Notes: generated by a model from the sequence alone, not told the origin. A stretch of DNA of 6,137 nucleotides from an uncultured Polaribacter sp. (GCA_937936695.1 CALHCK010000079.1:1-6137); one strand, 5' to 3'. Counted from the first letter of the stretch, positions 1 to 6,122 are shown. A program made the numbers and translations.

Positions 1-72
1 ATAAAAAATTATAATTTAGAAATAGCTCTAAAAGAAACAGAAACTTTAGTTAGCGATTTTTTAAAAAAGTAA
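1..72 (+). CDS. gmk: C-terminal end of probable guanylate kinase (partial, 5' end outside window)
   Basis: An open frame enters from the left edge and ends at a TAA at 70-72, leaving 23 residues (IKNYNLEIALKE, then ETLVSDFLKK-like). The pattern 'N-x-x-L-E-I-A-x-K-E-x-E-x-L-V-S-x-F' resembles the last helix of flavobacterial guanylate kinases, which phosphorylate GMP to GDP. In this group gmk commonly lies just upstream of nadD, and that is the gene 27 nt downstream here. The nucleotide-binding core is outside the window, so the call rests on a short tail plus gene order. Another protein with a similar helical end cannot be excluded. Confidence 0.62.
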   Translation: MKNYNLEIALKETETLVSDFLKK

Positions 73-99
73 AACTACTTTGGTTTTAAACATTGTAAT

Positions 100-684
100 A
101 TGAGTAAAATTGGTTTATACTTTGGCACTTTTAACCCTATACATATAGGGCATATTATTATTGCCAATCATATGGTTGAATATTCTGATTTAGATGAAAT
201 ATGGATGGTGGTTACACCTCACAACCCTTTTAAGAAAAAGAGTTCATTACTTGATAATCATCATAGATTAGAACTTGTATATAGAGCTACTGAAAATTAT
301 TCTAAAATTAATCCATCTGATATAGAGTTTAAATTACCTCAACCAAATTATACAGTTTATACATTGGCGCACATAACAGATATGTACCCAAACAAAGAAT
401 TTTGTTTAATTATGGGTGAAGACAATTTAAAAAGCTTGCATAAATGGAAAAATTATGAAACCATTTTAGAACATCATCACATTTATGTGTATCCAAGAAT
501 AGCAGAAGGATCTATTGATCATCAATTTAAAAATCATCCTAAAATACACAACGTTTCTGCACCTATTGTACAAATATCTTCTACAATGATTAGAAATGGA
601 ATTAAAAATAAAAAGAACATGCGCCCACTTTTATCTAAAAAAGTTTGGCAATATATTGATGAAATGAATTTTTATAAAAAATAA
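100..684 (+). CDS. nadD: Nicotinate-nucleotide adenylyltransferase
   Basis: This cytoplasmic enzyme transfers AMP from ATP to nicotinate mononucleotide, giving deamido-NAD in the NAD pathway. The 194-residue length is normal for the family. The nucleotidyltransferase signature GTFNPIHIGH spans residues 9-18 and includes the HxGH motif (H15, H18) that contacts the ATP phosphates. MGEDN at 105-109 with the nearby W116-K117 fits the nicotinate-binding region. The second ATP-binding motif ISSTMIR lies at 159-165. The start is the first ATG after the upstream stop and puts the conserved 'IGLYFGTFNP' strand at the very N-terminus, as expected. It follows the probable gmk end by 27 nt on the same strand, so co-transcription is likely. 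Only a poor promoter match (TACTTTG at 76-82) lies between them. No key residue is missing. Confidence 0.95.
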   Translation: MSKIGLYFGTFNPIHIGHIIIANHMVEYSDLDEIWMVVTPHNPFKKKSSLLDNHHRLELVYRATENYSKINPSDIEFKLPQPNYTVYTLAHITDMYPNKEFCLIMGEDNLKSLHKWKNYETILEHHHIYVYPRIAEGSIDHQFKNHPKIHNVSAPIVQISSTMIRNGIKNKKNMRPLLSKKVWQYIDEMNFYKK

Positions 685-716
685 TTTAGTTACTTTAACG
701 TTAAAATTAACTAAAT
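684..716. repeat. 33-bp near-palindrome between nadD and the M23 peptidase gene
   Basis: The outer arms ATTTAGTTA (684-692) and TAACTAAAT (708-716) are perfect reverse complements. Inside them is the 12-bp palindrome TTTAACGTTAAA (694-705). Only a C on the left opposite AT on the right breaks the symmetry. The left arm starts in the last base of the nadD stop codon. No T-run follows directly, so it is a poor intrinsic terminator, though it could form a transcript hairpin behind nadD. The right arm lies where the -33 element of the next promoter would fall, so a dimeric regulator binding here is another possibility (inference). Confidence 0.6.
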
Positions 717-736
717 ATATCTTTAACTTTTAAATG

Positions 737-744
737 TATATTTG
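737..744 (+). promoter_or_regulatory. Bacteroidota-type -7 promoter element for the M23-GH3 unit
   Basis: TATATTTG matches the TAnnTTTG -7 consensus of this phylum exactly and lies 20 bp before the GTG start of the M23 gene, implying a leader of roughly 13-15 nt. No clean TTG/TTTG -33 element is visible at the usual 17-23 bp upstream spacing. That position is occupied by the right arm of the 684-716 palindrome, which may mean the promoter is weak or needs an activator. Confidence 0.55.
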
Positions 745-764
745 TAAAAAACCAAATACTTTTT

Positions 765-1622
765 GTGGCCATAAAAAAAAAGAAAATAAAACAAAAACTA
801 ATTGACAAATATAGGTTGGTTGTTTTAAATGAAAATACTTTTGAAGAGCGTTTTTCATTAAAACTATCTAGGCTAAGGGTATTTGTTTTTGGTGGTGTTT
901 TTTCTATTTTACTTATATGTGCTACTATTTTACTAATAGCCTTTACTCCTTTAAAAGAATACATACCAGGATACTCTTCTTCTGAACTTAAAGCAAATGC
1001 TGTTAGATTAAGTTTTGAAGCTGACTCTTTAAAATTAAAACTAAAACTTTTAGAAAATTTTACAAACGCTATAAAACCAGTTTTAACAGGAGATTTAAAT
1101 CCTGAAAAAATAGATTCTATTAGAAATCAAACACAACAAAACTTTATTGATGAGAGTAAACTAAATGCAACAAAAGAAGACTCTCTTTTTAGGCAAAAAA
1201 TAGATCGCGCTACACGATACGCTTTGCAAAACAACAATAACAACGGTATTAAAATAGTTTTTTTTAGCCCATTAAACGGTTCTATATCTCAACAATTTGA
1301 TCCAGATTCTAAACACTTTGCTGTAGATATTGTAGCTAAAACGGGTACCCCTGTTAGAGCAACAGCAGACGGAACTGTTATTTTTTCTGGATGGACAACA
1401 GACACAGGTTATGTATTAATTGTAAAACACACAAACAATTACATGTCTGTATACAAACACAACGGAAACCTTTTAAAAACACAAGGAGATTTTGTTAAAT
1501 CTGGAGAAGCAATAGCAACTGTAGGTTCTTCTGGAGAGCTCTCTACAGGACCACATTTACATTTTGAACTTTGGAGTGGTGGTTATGCACTAAACCCAAC
1601 AAATTTTATAGATTTTAACTAA
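765..1622 (+). CDS. Membrane-anchored M23 family metallopeptidase (LytM-like murein endopeptidase)
   Basis: A 285-residue protein with a lysine-rich N-terminus (residues 4-11), one hydrophobic membrane segment at about 39-61, a short charged helical stretch at 72-100 that could be coiled coil, and a C-terminal M23 (LytM) domain from about 166 to 280. The zinc ligands appear intact as H184 and D188 (KHFAVD) and H266 in HLHFE (264-268), with H232 (YKHNG) and H264 as the expected catalytic histidines. It is therefore probably active against peptidoglycan cross-bridges, with the domain on the periplasmic side (inference from topology). The start is GTG at 765: no in-frame ATG lies between it and the conserved 'KYRLVVLNENTFEE' stretch. 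A nine-A run at 773-781 falls in codons 3-6. The stop overlaps the next gene's ATG by one base, suggesting coupled translation. The exact bond cleaved cannot be read from sequence. Confidence 0.9.
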   Translation: MAIKKKKIKQKLIDKYRLVVLNENTFEERFSLKLSRLRVFVFGGVFSILLICATILLIAFTPLKEYIPGYSSSELKANAVRLSFEADSLKLKLKLLENFTNAIKPVLTGDLNPEKIDSIRNQTQQNFIDESKLNATKEDSLFRQKIDRATRYALQNNNNNGIKIVFFSPLNGSISQQFDPDSKHFAVDIVAKTGTPVRATADGTVIFSGWTTDTGYVLIVKHTNNYMSVYKHNGNLLKTQGDFVKSGEAIATVGSSGELSTGPHLHFELWSGGYALNPTNFIDFN

Positions 1623-3118
1623 TGAGTATTAAATCGTTATTTGCAATTCCTTTTGCAAAAATTGCAACAAAAAAAGTGTTTAAATGGGCAAATAAACCTC
1701 ATGAGACTCAAGAAAAAGTTTTTAGGAACTTAATTGATACTGCTAAAAACACTGCCTTTGGTAAAGACCATAACTTTAGTAACATCAACTCTTACGAAGA
1801 TTATAAAAAACAGGTAAAAGTTACAGATTACGAAGGGTTAAAACCTTATGTAGACAGAGTTGTTAACGGAGAATCTAACGTACTTTGGATTGGTAAACCT
1901 CTGTATTTTGCGAAAACTTCAGGTACCACTTCTGGGGCAAAATATATACCCATTACCAAAGAATCTATGCCAACACATATAAAAGCTGCAAGAAATGCCT
2001 TGTTATTTTATATAGTAGAAAAAAATGATGCAAGTTTTGTTGATGGTAAAATGATTTTTTTACAAGGTAGCCCCGTTTTAAATGATAAAAACGGAGTAAA
2101 ATTAGGTAGACTAAGCGGAATTGTTGCGCATTATGTCCCTAAATATTTATTAAAAAACAGGCTCCCTAGTTGGGAAACTAATTGTATTGAAGACTGGGAC
2201 ACTAAGGTAAATGCTATTGTAGAAGAAACTGTAAACGAAAACATGTCTGTTATTAGTGGAATACCTTCTTGGGTGCAAATGTATTTTGAAAAGCTAATTG
2301 AAAAAACAGGCAAAACTGTATCAGAGTTATTTCCTAATTTTAATTTCTTTATTTATGGAGGTGTTAATTTTGAGCCTTACAAAAATAAATTTGAAGCTCT
2401 TATCGGAAAAAAAATAGATTACATAGAATTGTATCCTGCATCAGAAGGATTTATAGCATATCAAGATTCTCAAAAAGAAAAAGGAATGTTATTACAATTA
2501 GATTCTGGAATCTTCTATGAATTTATACCAGCAAATGAGTTTTTTAACGAAAACCCTACTAGAATATCTTTAAAAGATGTACAAGTTGGCATTAATTATG
2601 TTATTATTTTAAATACAACTGCAGGTCTTTGGGGATATAACATAGGAGACACCGTAGAGTTTACATCAATAAAACCATATAGAATAAAGGTTACCGGACG
2701 TATTAAACACTTTATTTCTGCCTTTGGCGAACATGTTATTGGTAAAGAAGTAGAAAAGGCTTTAAATGATGCTATTTTAAATACTAACATTAACATAAGT
2801 GAATTTACTGTTGCACCACAAGTAAATCCAGAAAACGGATTACCTTATCATGAATGGTTTATAGAATTTGAAGATGAACCGGAAGACTTAGAAACTTTTG
2901 CTAGTAGAATTGATGTGTTAATGCAACAACAAAATATCTATTATCAAGATTTAATTGAAGGAAAAGTGTTAAGACCTTTAATTATTAGTAAAGTTAAAAA
3001 AGGTGGTTTTCATGAATACATGAAATCTATCGGTAAATTTGGAGGACAAAATAAAATTCCGCAATTATCTGACAACAGAAAAATTGCAGACGTATTAGAT
3101 AATTTTTTAATAAAATAA
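1622..3118 (+). CDS. GH3 family adenylate-forming enzyme (acyl-acid amido synthetase-like)
   Basis: This 498-residue protein belongs to the GH3 branch of the acyl-adenylating superfamily. In plants these enzymes activate carboxylates such as auxin or jasmonate with ATP and join them to amino acids. The bacterial substrates are unknown, so the name does not mean hormone chemistry. Visible motifs are the phosphate-binding loop TSGTTSG at 99-105 (followed by AKYIPIT), the YPASEG motif at 271-276, YNIGDTV at 339-345 and the hinge/C-terminal-domain junction VTGRIKHFISAFGEHV at 357-372. GGQNKIPQL sits near the C-terminus (474-482). All are intact and the length is typical of bacterial members. The ATG lies inside the M23 stop (TAATG), giving a one-base overlap. 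No signal peptide is evident, so a cytoplasmic location is likely. Whether it works with the peptidase is unproven. Confidence 0.9.
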   Translation: MSIKSLFAIPFAKIATKKVFKWANKPHETQEKVFRNLIDTAKNTAFGKDHNFSNINSYEDYKKQVKVTDYEGLKPYVDRVVNGESNVLWIGKPLYFAKTSGTTSGAKYIPITKESMPTHIKAARNALLFYIVEKNDASFVDGKMIFLQGSPVLNDKNGVKLGRLSGIVAHYVPKYLLKNRLPSWETNCIEDWDTKVNAIVEETVNENMSVISGIPSWVQMYFEKLIEKTGKTVSELFPNFNFFIYGGVNFEPYKNKFEALIGKKIDYIELYPASEGFIAYQDSQKEKGMLLQLDSGIFYEFIPANEFFNENPTRISLKDVQVGINYVIILNTTAGLWGYNIGDTVEFTSIKPYRIKVTGRIKHFISAFGEHVIGKEVEKALNDAILNTNINISEFTVAPQVNPENGLPYHEWFIEFEDEPEDLETFASRIDVLMQQQNIYYQDLIEGKVLRPLIISKVKKGGFHEYMKSIGKFGGQNKIPQLSDNRKIADVLDNFLIK

Positions 3119-3133
3119 TAAAAACAACATAAA

Positions 3134-3217
3134 ATGGGAGGAGATTTTTTATTCTTAGGACTAGCAATAGCATTGGTTATTGTATACTTTTACAATAAAT
3201 TTAGAAACAGAAGATAA
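3134..3217 (+). CDS. Putative 27-residue single-pass membrane mini-protein
   Basis: A short open frame starts at ATG 3134, 15 nt after the GH3 stop, and ends at TAA 3215-3217. It encodes MGGDFLFLGLAIALVIVYF followed by YNKFRNRR. Residues 5-20 form a continuous hydrophobic stretch, and the tail is basic (K22, R24, R26, R27), so the positive-inside rule predicts an outside N-terminus and an inside C-terminus. The region before the ATG is A-rich, as at the other starts here. GGAGGAG directly after the ATG encodes Gly-Gly-Asp and is in the wrong place to serve as this gene's ribosome site. It does not resemble TatA, as it lacks the FG-x-K hinge and amphipathic helix. I do not recognise a family. 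The tight placement and membrane-protein composition favour a real gene, but chance cannot be excluded for 27 codons. Confidence 0.5.
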   Translation: MGGDFLFLGLAIALVIVYFYNKFRNRR

Positions 3218-3226
3218 CGCAATAAC

Positions 3227-3248
3227 TTATCGTTTTATAGAATGATAA
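3227..3248 (+). other. Weak hairpin in the gap before queD
   Basis: TTATCGTT (3227-3234) can pair with AATGATAA (3241-3248), giving eight pairs including one G-U around the loop TTATAG. It is A/T-rich and followed by AATTAATAAAAC rather than a T-run, so it does not look like an intrinsic terminator. It may be a minor processing or stability element, or chance in AT-rich DNA. No TAnnTTTG promoter is visible between the mini-ORF and queD, so queD is probably transcribed from upstream. Confidence 0.25.
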
Positions 3249-3266
3249 AATTAATAAAACTAACAA

Positions 3267-3716
3267 ATGAGTACAATTAGAATTACCAAACAGTTTAATT
3301 TTGAAACAGGACATGCCTTATATGGCTACGATGGTAAGTGTAAAAACGTACACGGGCATTCTTACAAATTATCTGTAACTGTTTCTGGAAAACCTATTGA
3401 TGACAACACAAATGTTAAATTTGGGATGGTAATTGACTTTGGAGATTTAAAGAAAATTGTAAACGAGGAAATTGTAGATCTTTTTGATCATGCTACCGTA
3501 TTTAATAAAAACACACCTCATATAGAACTTGCTAAAGAACTTAAAGATAGAGGACATCATGTAATCCTAGTAGACTACCAGCCTACTAGTGAGATGATGG
3601 TAATTGATTTTGCTAAAAAAATTAAGAAAAGACTACCTAATAATATCAAGTTACATTCTATAAAATTACAAGAAACAGATACTAGTTTTGCAGAATGGTA
3701 TGCTAGTGAAAATTAA
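3267..3716 (+). CDS. queD: 6-carboxytetrahydropterin synthase / 6-pyruvoyl-tetrahydropterin synthase family (QueD-like)
   Basis: A 149-residue protein of the PTPS/QueD family. QueD converts dihydroneopterin triphosphate to 6-carboxy-tetrahydropterin, an early step toward preQ0 and the queuosine base of tRNA. The zinc ligands are H16 (ETGHA) plus H29 and H31 in the motif CKNVHGH (25-31), which also supplies catalytic C25. The LFDHATVFN segment (72-80) carries the D74-H75 pair, PTSE at 106-109 and E136 in LQET complete the active site. The C-x-x-x-H-G-H spacing matches QueD-type enzymes rather than PTPS-III, which replaces the cysteine with glutamate. No other queuosine gene (queC, queE, queF) is in the window, so the QueD role rests on family motifs, and a pterin-synthase role remains possible. 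The ATG follows an A-rich leader 49 nt after the mini-ORF, and a strong terminator follows the stop. Confidence 0.88.
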   Translation: MSTIRITKQFNFETGHALYGYDGKCKNVHGHSYKLSVTVSGKPIDDNTNVKFGMVIDFGDLKKIVNEEIVDLFDHATVFNKNTPHIELAKELKDRGHHVILVDYQPTSEMMVIDFAKKIKKRLPNNIKLHSIKLQETDTSFAEWYASEN

Positions 3717-3742
3717 TCTTTATAGAACATCTGTTAAATAAT

Positions 3743-3780
3743 AAAACATCTCATAATTATTATGAGATGTTTTTTGTTTT
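3743..3780. terminator. Bidirectional intrinsic terminator between convergent queD and pth
   Basis: A perfect 14-bp stem is formed by AAAACATCTCATAA (3743-3756) and TTATGAGATGTTTT (3760-3773) around the loop TTA. On the plus strand T's run from 3770 to 3775, with four more at 3777-3780. On the minus strand the stem is followed by TTTTATTATTT. It sits 26 bp past the queD stop and 17 bp past the pth stop, so it can end both converging transcripts. Confidence 0.93.
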
Positions 3781-3797
3781 AAATAAAGTTTTAAATT

Positions 3798-4364
3798 TTA
3801 TTTACCGTTATATGTGTTCATTGTATTTGCTAAACCTGCTGTACCAAAAGATGTAATTACTTTTGCAGATGTAGGTAAACGCTCTATTAACAAACTTGTT
3901 TCTTCCTTATTCCATTCTCCTAAAACAAAATCTACTTGTCTTCCTTTAGGATAATTTGCACCAACTCCAAACCTAAATCTAGCATACTGCTGAGTATTTA
4001 GTTTTTCTTGTATATCTTTTAATCCGTTATGACCACCTGCAGATCCTTTTGCCTTTAATCGTATGGTGCCAAAATCTATATTTACATCATCTGTAACAAC
4101 TAAAATATTTTCAAGTAAAATTTTCTCTTTATCCATCCAATATTTTACAGCTTTACCACTTAAATTCATATAGGTGTTGGGCTTTAATAAAATAAATGTT
4201 CTTCCTTTAAATTTAAAACTTGCTATATCTCCTAATTTTTCAGTTTCAAAACTAGCATTATACGCTTCTGCAACTTCATCTACTATTTTAAACCCTATGT
4301 TATGACGAGTATCAGCATACTTATCACCAATATTTCCTAAACCTACAATTAAAAATTTCTTCAT
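3798..4364 (-). CDS. pth: Peptidyl-tRNA hydrolase
   Basis: Pth cleaves the ester bond of peptidyl-tRNAs that drop off ribosomes, recycling tRNA in the cytoplasm. The 188-residue length is typical. The N-terminal strand FLIVGLGN (4-11) with N11, the catalytic histidine H21 in TRHNIGF (19-25), the substrate-contact motif KPNTYMNLSG (61-70, N67), TDD at 91-93 and GSAGGHNG at 107-114 (N113) correspond to the essential residues of the E. coli enzyme. The start places the conserved GLGN strand at the N-terminus, as is usual. It lies on the same strand as rplY and prs, but a hairpin with a T-run separates it from rplY. No convincing promoter is visible in the roughly 50 nt before its ATG, so it may depend on read-through or on a promoter I cannot recognise. 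Confidence 0.95.
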   Translation of the reverse strand: MKKFLIVGLGNIGDKYADTRHNIGFKIVDEVAEAYNASFETEKLGDIASFKFKGRTFILLKPNTYMNLSGKAVKYWMDKEKILLENILVVTDDVNIDFGTIRLKAKGSAGGHNGLKDIQEKLNTQQYARFRFGVGANYPKGRQVDFVLGEWNKEETSLLIERLPTSAKVITSFGTAGLANTMNTYNGK

Positions 4365-4412
4365 GAATACTATTTAACTAACTACTTTTAATTCAATAAA
4401 AATACTTAAAAT

Positions 4413-4445
4413 AAAAAAAGCGCTACATAAATTGTAACGCTTTTT
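4413..4445 (-). terminator. Intrinsic terminator-like hairpin after rplY
   Basis: In plus-strand terms, AAAAAGCG-C-TACA (4415-4427) pairs with TGTA-A-CGCTTTTT (4433-4445) around TAAAT. This gives 8 + 4 base pairs split by one C/A mismatch. Read on the minus strand the stem ends in seven T's, then ATTTT, as expected for a terminator of the prs-rplY transcript, 22 bp past the rplY stop. Only three G-C pairs support the main stem, and the mismatch may allow some read-through into pth (inference). Confidence 0.75.
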
Positions 4446-4467
4446 ATATATTATAAAGTTATAAAGC

Positions 4468-5055
4468 TTATTCTGCTGCAACTTCTTCTTCGTCATCAGC
4501 TACTTTTACAGCATTACGAGAAGTTCTTACTTGAGCAACTACTGTATTTTCTGGGTGCATAAAAGTATAATCATCATTAGATAAAGACTTTAATACCAAC
4601 TTACTACCTATTTTTAATTCTGATATATCAGCAGAAATAAAATCTGGTAAATTAGCTGGTAAAGCTTTTACTTTTAACTTACGGTTTGTAAAACGTAAAG
4701 CCCCTCCGTTTAATACCCCTGGAGATGTACCAGTTAATTTTACAGGAATAGTCATAGTTACTTCTTTATCATCAAATAATTGATAGAAGTCTACGTGTAA
4801 AATTTTATCAGTAACTGGGTGAAATTGAATATCTTGTAAAATAACAGGAATTGCTTGTCCATCAACATCAATACTTGCAGTATACACATTAGGAGTATAT
4901 ACCAAGTTTTTAAACGCTTTTTCTTCTGCTGAAAAATGTATTGGTGTTTCTCCTCCGTATATAACGCAAGGAACCAATCCAGCATTACGTAAGGCTTTAG
5001 TTGCTACTTTACCTACGCTTTCTCTTTTTGATCCTTTAATTGTAATTGATTTCAT
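4468..5055 (-). CDS. rplY: 50S ribosomal protein L25 / general stress protein CTC
   Basis: L25 binds 5S rRNA in the large ribosomal subunit. The 195-residue protein is the long CTC form. An N-terminal 5S-binding L25 domain occupies about residues 1-90, starting MKSITIKGSKRESVGK and including ALRNAGLVPCVIYGG at 22-36 and the FHPVTDKILHVDFYQL segment at 78-93. A C-terminal beta domain runs from about 95 to 180 and contains IPVKLTGTSPGVLNGGAL at 103-120. An acidic tail (DDEEEVAAE) ends the protein, a common feature in this phylum. The start lies 19 nt downstream of the prs stop with an A-rich leader, so the two genes form an operon. No internal promoter is visible in that gap. A terminator follows. 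Nothing is missing from either domain. Confidence 0.95.
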   Translation of the reverse strand: MKSITIKGSKRESVGKVATKALRNAGLVPCVIYGGETPIHFSAEEKAFKNLVYTPNVYTASIDVDGQAIPVILQDIQFHPVTDKILHVDFYQLFDDKEVTMTIPVKLTGTSPGVLNGGALRFTNRKLKVKALPANLPDFISADISELKIGSKLVLKSLSNDDYTFMHPENTVVAQVRTSRNAVKVADDEEEVAAE

Positions 5056-5074
5056 TACTTTTTTTATTAATTAT

Positions 5075-6016
5075 TTACATTAAAAATTGGTCACTAATTG
5101 ACGTGTTATCTTGCACTTTATGCATAACATCGGCAAATAATGGGGCGCAAGATACCACTTTTATTTTAGATATATGCTTTTTAAGCGGAATGGTATCTGT
5201 TGTTATTAATTCTGTTAGTGCAGATTTTTCTATTCTTTCATAAGCTTGTCCAGAAAGTATTGGGTGTGTACACAGTGCTCTTACACTTAAAGCACCTCTT
5301 TCCATCATTAAATCTGCTGCTCTTGCTAGTGTACCTCCTGTATCAATCATATCGTCTGTTAAAATAACGTTCTTATTTTTAACATCACCTATTAGTTCCA
5401 TATGACCAATTTTATTGGCTTTTTCTCTTTGTTTGTAACAAACAACCACATCTGATTGTAAATGTTTAGAGTATGCATATGCTCTTTTAGACCCTCCCAT
5501 GTCTGGAGAGGCTATTGTTAAGTTTTCTAATTTTAAACTCTTAATGTAAGGCATAAAAATAGTAGACGCGTATAAATGATCTACTGGTTTTTCAAAGAAT
5601 CCCTGAATTTGATCTGCATGCAAATCCATTGTCATAATTCTTGTTGCTCCGGCAGATTGTAACAAGTTAGCCACCAATTTTGCACCTATAGCAACCCTTG
5701 GTTGATCTTTTCTATCTTGTCTTGCCCAACCAAAGTATGGCATAACTGCTGTAATGTGTCTTGCAGAAGCTCTTTTAGCTGCATCTAACATTAAAAGCAT
5801 TTCCATTAAATTATCTGCGTTTGGAAAAGTAGATCCTATAATAAAAACTCTTCTTCCTCTTACAGATTCTTCTAAAGCTGGCTGAAATTCGCCATCACTA
5901 AAGTAGGTCGTTTTTACTTCTCCAAGAGTTGTATTGTACTCTTTCGCAATTTTTTCTGCCAAAACAACGCTTTGCCTACAGGCAAATAATTTTGGTGATA
6001 ATTGATTTATAGACAT
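5075..6016 (-). CDS. prs: Ribose-phosphate pyrophosphokinase (PRPP synthase)
   Basis: This enzyme transfers pyrophosphate from ATP to ribose 5-phosphate to give PRPP, the precursor of purines, pyrimidines, NAD, histidine and tryptophan. The 313-residue length and motifs fit class I bacterial enzymes. They are FSDGE at 39-43, the ATP-contact segment RQDRKD at 99-104, DLHADQIQGFF at 131-141 (metal/ATP ligand H133), PDMGGSKR at 171-178, the flexible catalytic loop around KQREKANKIG at 195-204, and the ribose-phosphate-binding loop VILTDDMIDTGGTL at 217-230. The ATG places the conserved 'KLFACRQS' strand near the N-terminus. It heads the prs-rplY unit from a recognisable promoter about 33 nt upstream. 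Its PRPP feeds the same NAD pathway as nadD in this window, though the two are not co-transcribed. Confidence 0.96.
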   Translation of the reverse strand: MSINQLSPKLFACRQSVVLAEKIAKEYNTTLGEVKTTYFSDGEFQPALEESVRGRRVFIIGSTFPNADNLMEMLLMLDAAKRASARHITAVMPYFGWARQDRKDQPRVAIGAKLVANLLQSAGATRIMTMDLHADQIQGFFEKPVDHLYASTIFMPYIKSLKLENLTIASPDMGGSKRAYAYSKHLQSDVVVCYKQREKANKIGHMELIGDVKNKNVILTDDMIDTGGTLARAADLMMERGALSVRALCTHPILSGQAYERIEKSALTELITTDTIPLKKHISKIKVVSCAPLFADVMHKVQDNTSISDQFLM

Positions 6017-6049
6017 TTATGTGTTTTTAGTTGTGCTTTTTTGCTGCAA

Positions 6050-6057
6050 CAAAAGTA
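6050..6057 (-). promoter_or_regulatory. -7 promoter element for prs-rplY
   Basis: On the minus strand TACTTTTG matches the TAnnTTTG consensus exactly and lies 33 nt before the prs ATG. A TTTC (6080-6077 on the minus strand) 19 bp further upstream is a one-mismatch candidate for the TTTG -33 element. The predicted leader is roughly 25-28 nt. Confidence 0.65.
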
Positions 6058-6114
6058 GAAATTATTTATTGAGTTTGAAATTTATTTTTTCACTTTAAAA
6101 CTAAAATATTTTTA

Positions 6115-6122
6115 TACATTTG
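6115..6122 (+). promoter_or_regulatory. Divergent -7 promoter element pointing out of the window
   Basis: TACATTTG on the plus strand is an exact TAnnTTTG match, with a TTTA at 6094-6097 placed 17 bp upstream as a weak -33 candidate. It is read away from prs, so the transcribed gene (protein or RNA) lies beyond the right edge. The 15 bases after it are too few to identify that gene. Confidence 0.5.

Noticed and set aside
76..82. Possible promoter TACTTTG before nadD
   Set aside because: It is one base short of TAnnTTTG and has no convincing -33 partner. The 27-nt gap after the upstream gene favours co-transcription.
707..964. 85-codon open frame on the minus strand over the start of the M23 gene
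   Set aside because: It is antisense to the conserved N-terminus and membrane segment of the M23 protein. Its lysine/phenylalanine-rich product reflects AT-rich composition and shows no recognisable motif.
2131..2796. Two minus-strand open frames (2131-2313 and 2596-2796) inside the GH3 gene
   Set aside because: Both lie wholly antisense to conserved GH3 motifs, with no promoter or leader; they are shadows of the real reading frame.
3137..3143. GGAGGAG as a strong Shine-Dalgarno site
   Set aside because: It lies just after the mini-ORF start codon, no plausible ATG, GTG or TTG start follows at proper spacing, and this phylum rarely uses such sites; it is best read as Gly-Gly-Asp codons.
3218..3266. 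Possible preQ1 riboswitch in front of queD
   Set aside because: The 49-nt gap shows only an AT-rich weak hairpin. I see no C-rich loop or A-rich tail arrangement typical of preQ1 aptamers.
4791..5243. Open frames at 4791-4985 (minus, other frame in rplY) and 5046-5243 (plus, antisense to the end of prs)
   Set aside because: They overlap well-supported conserved genes, have low-complexity products, and lack independent signals.
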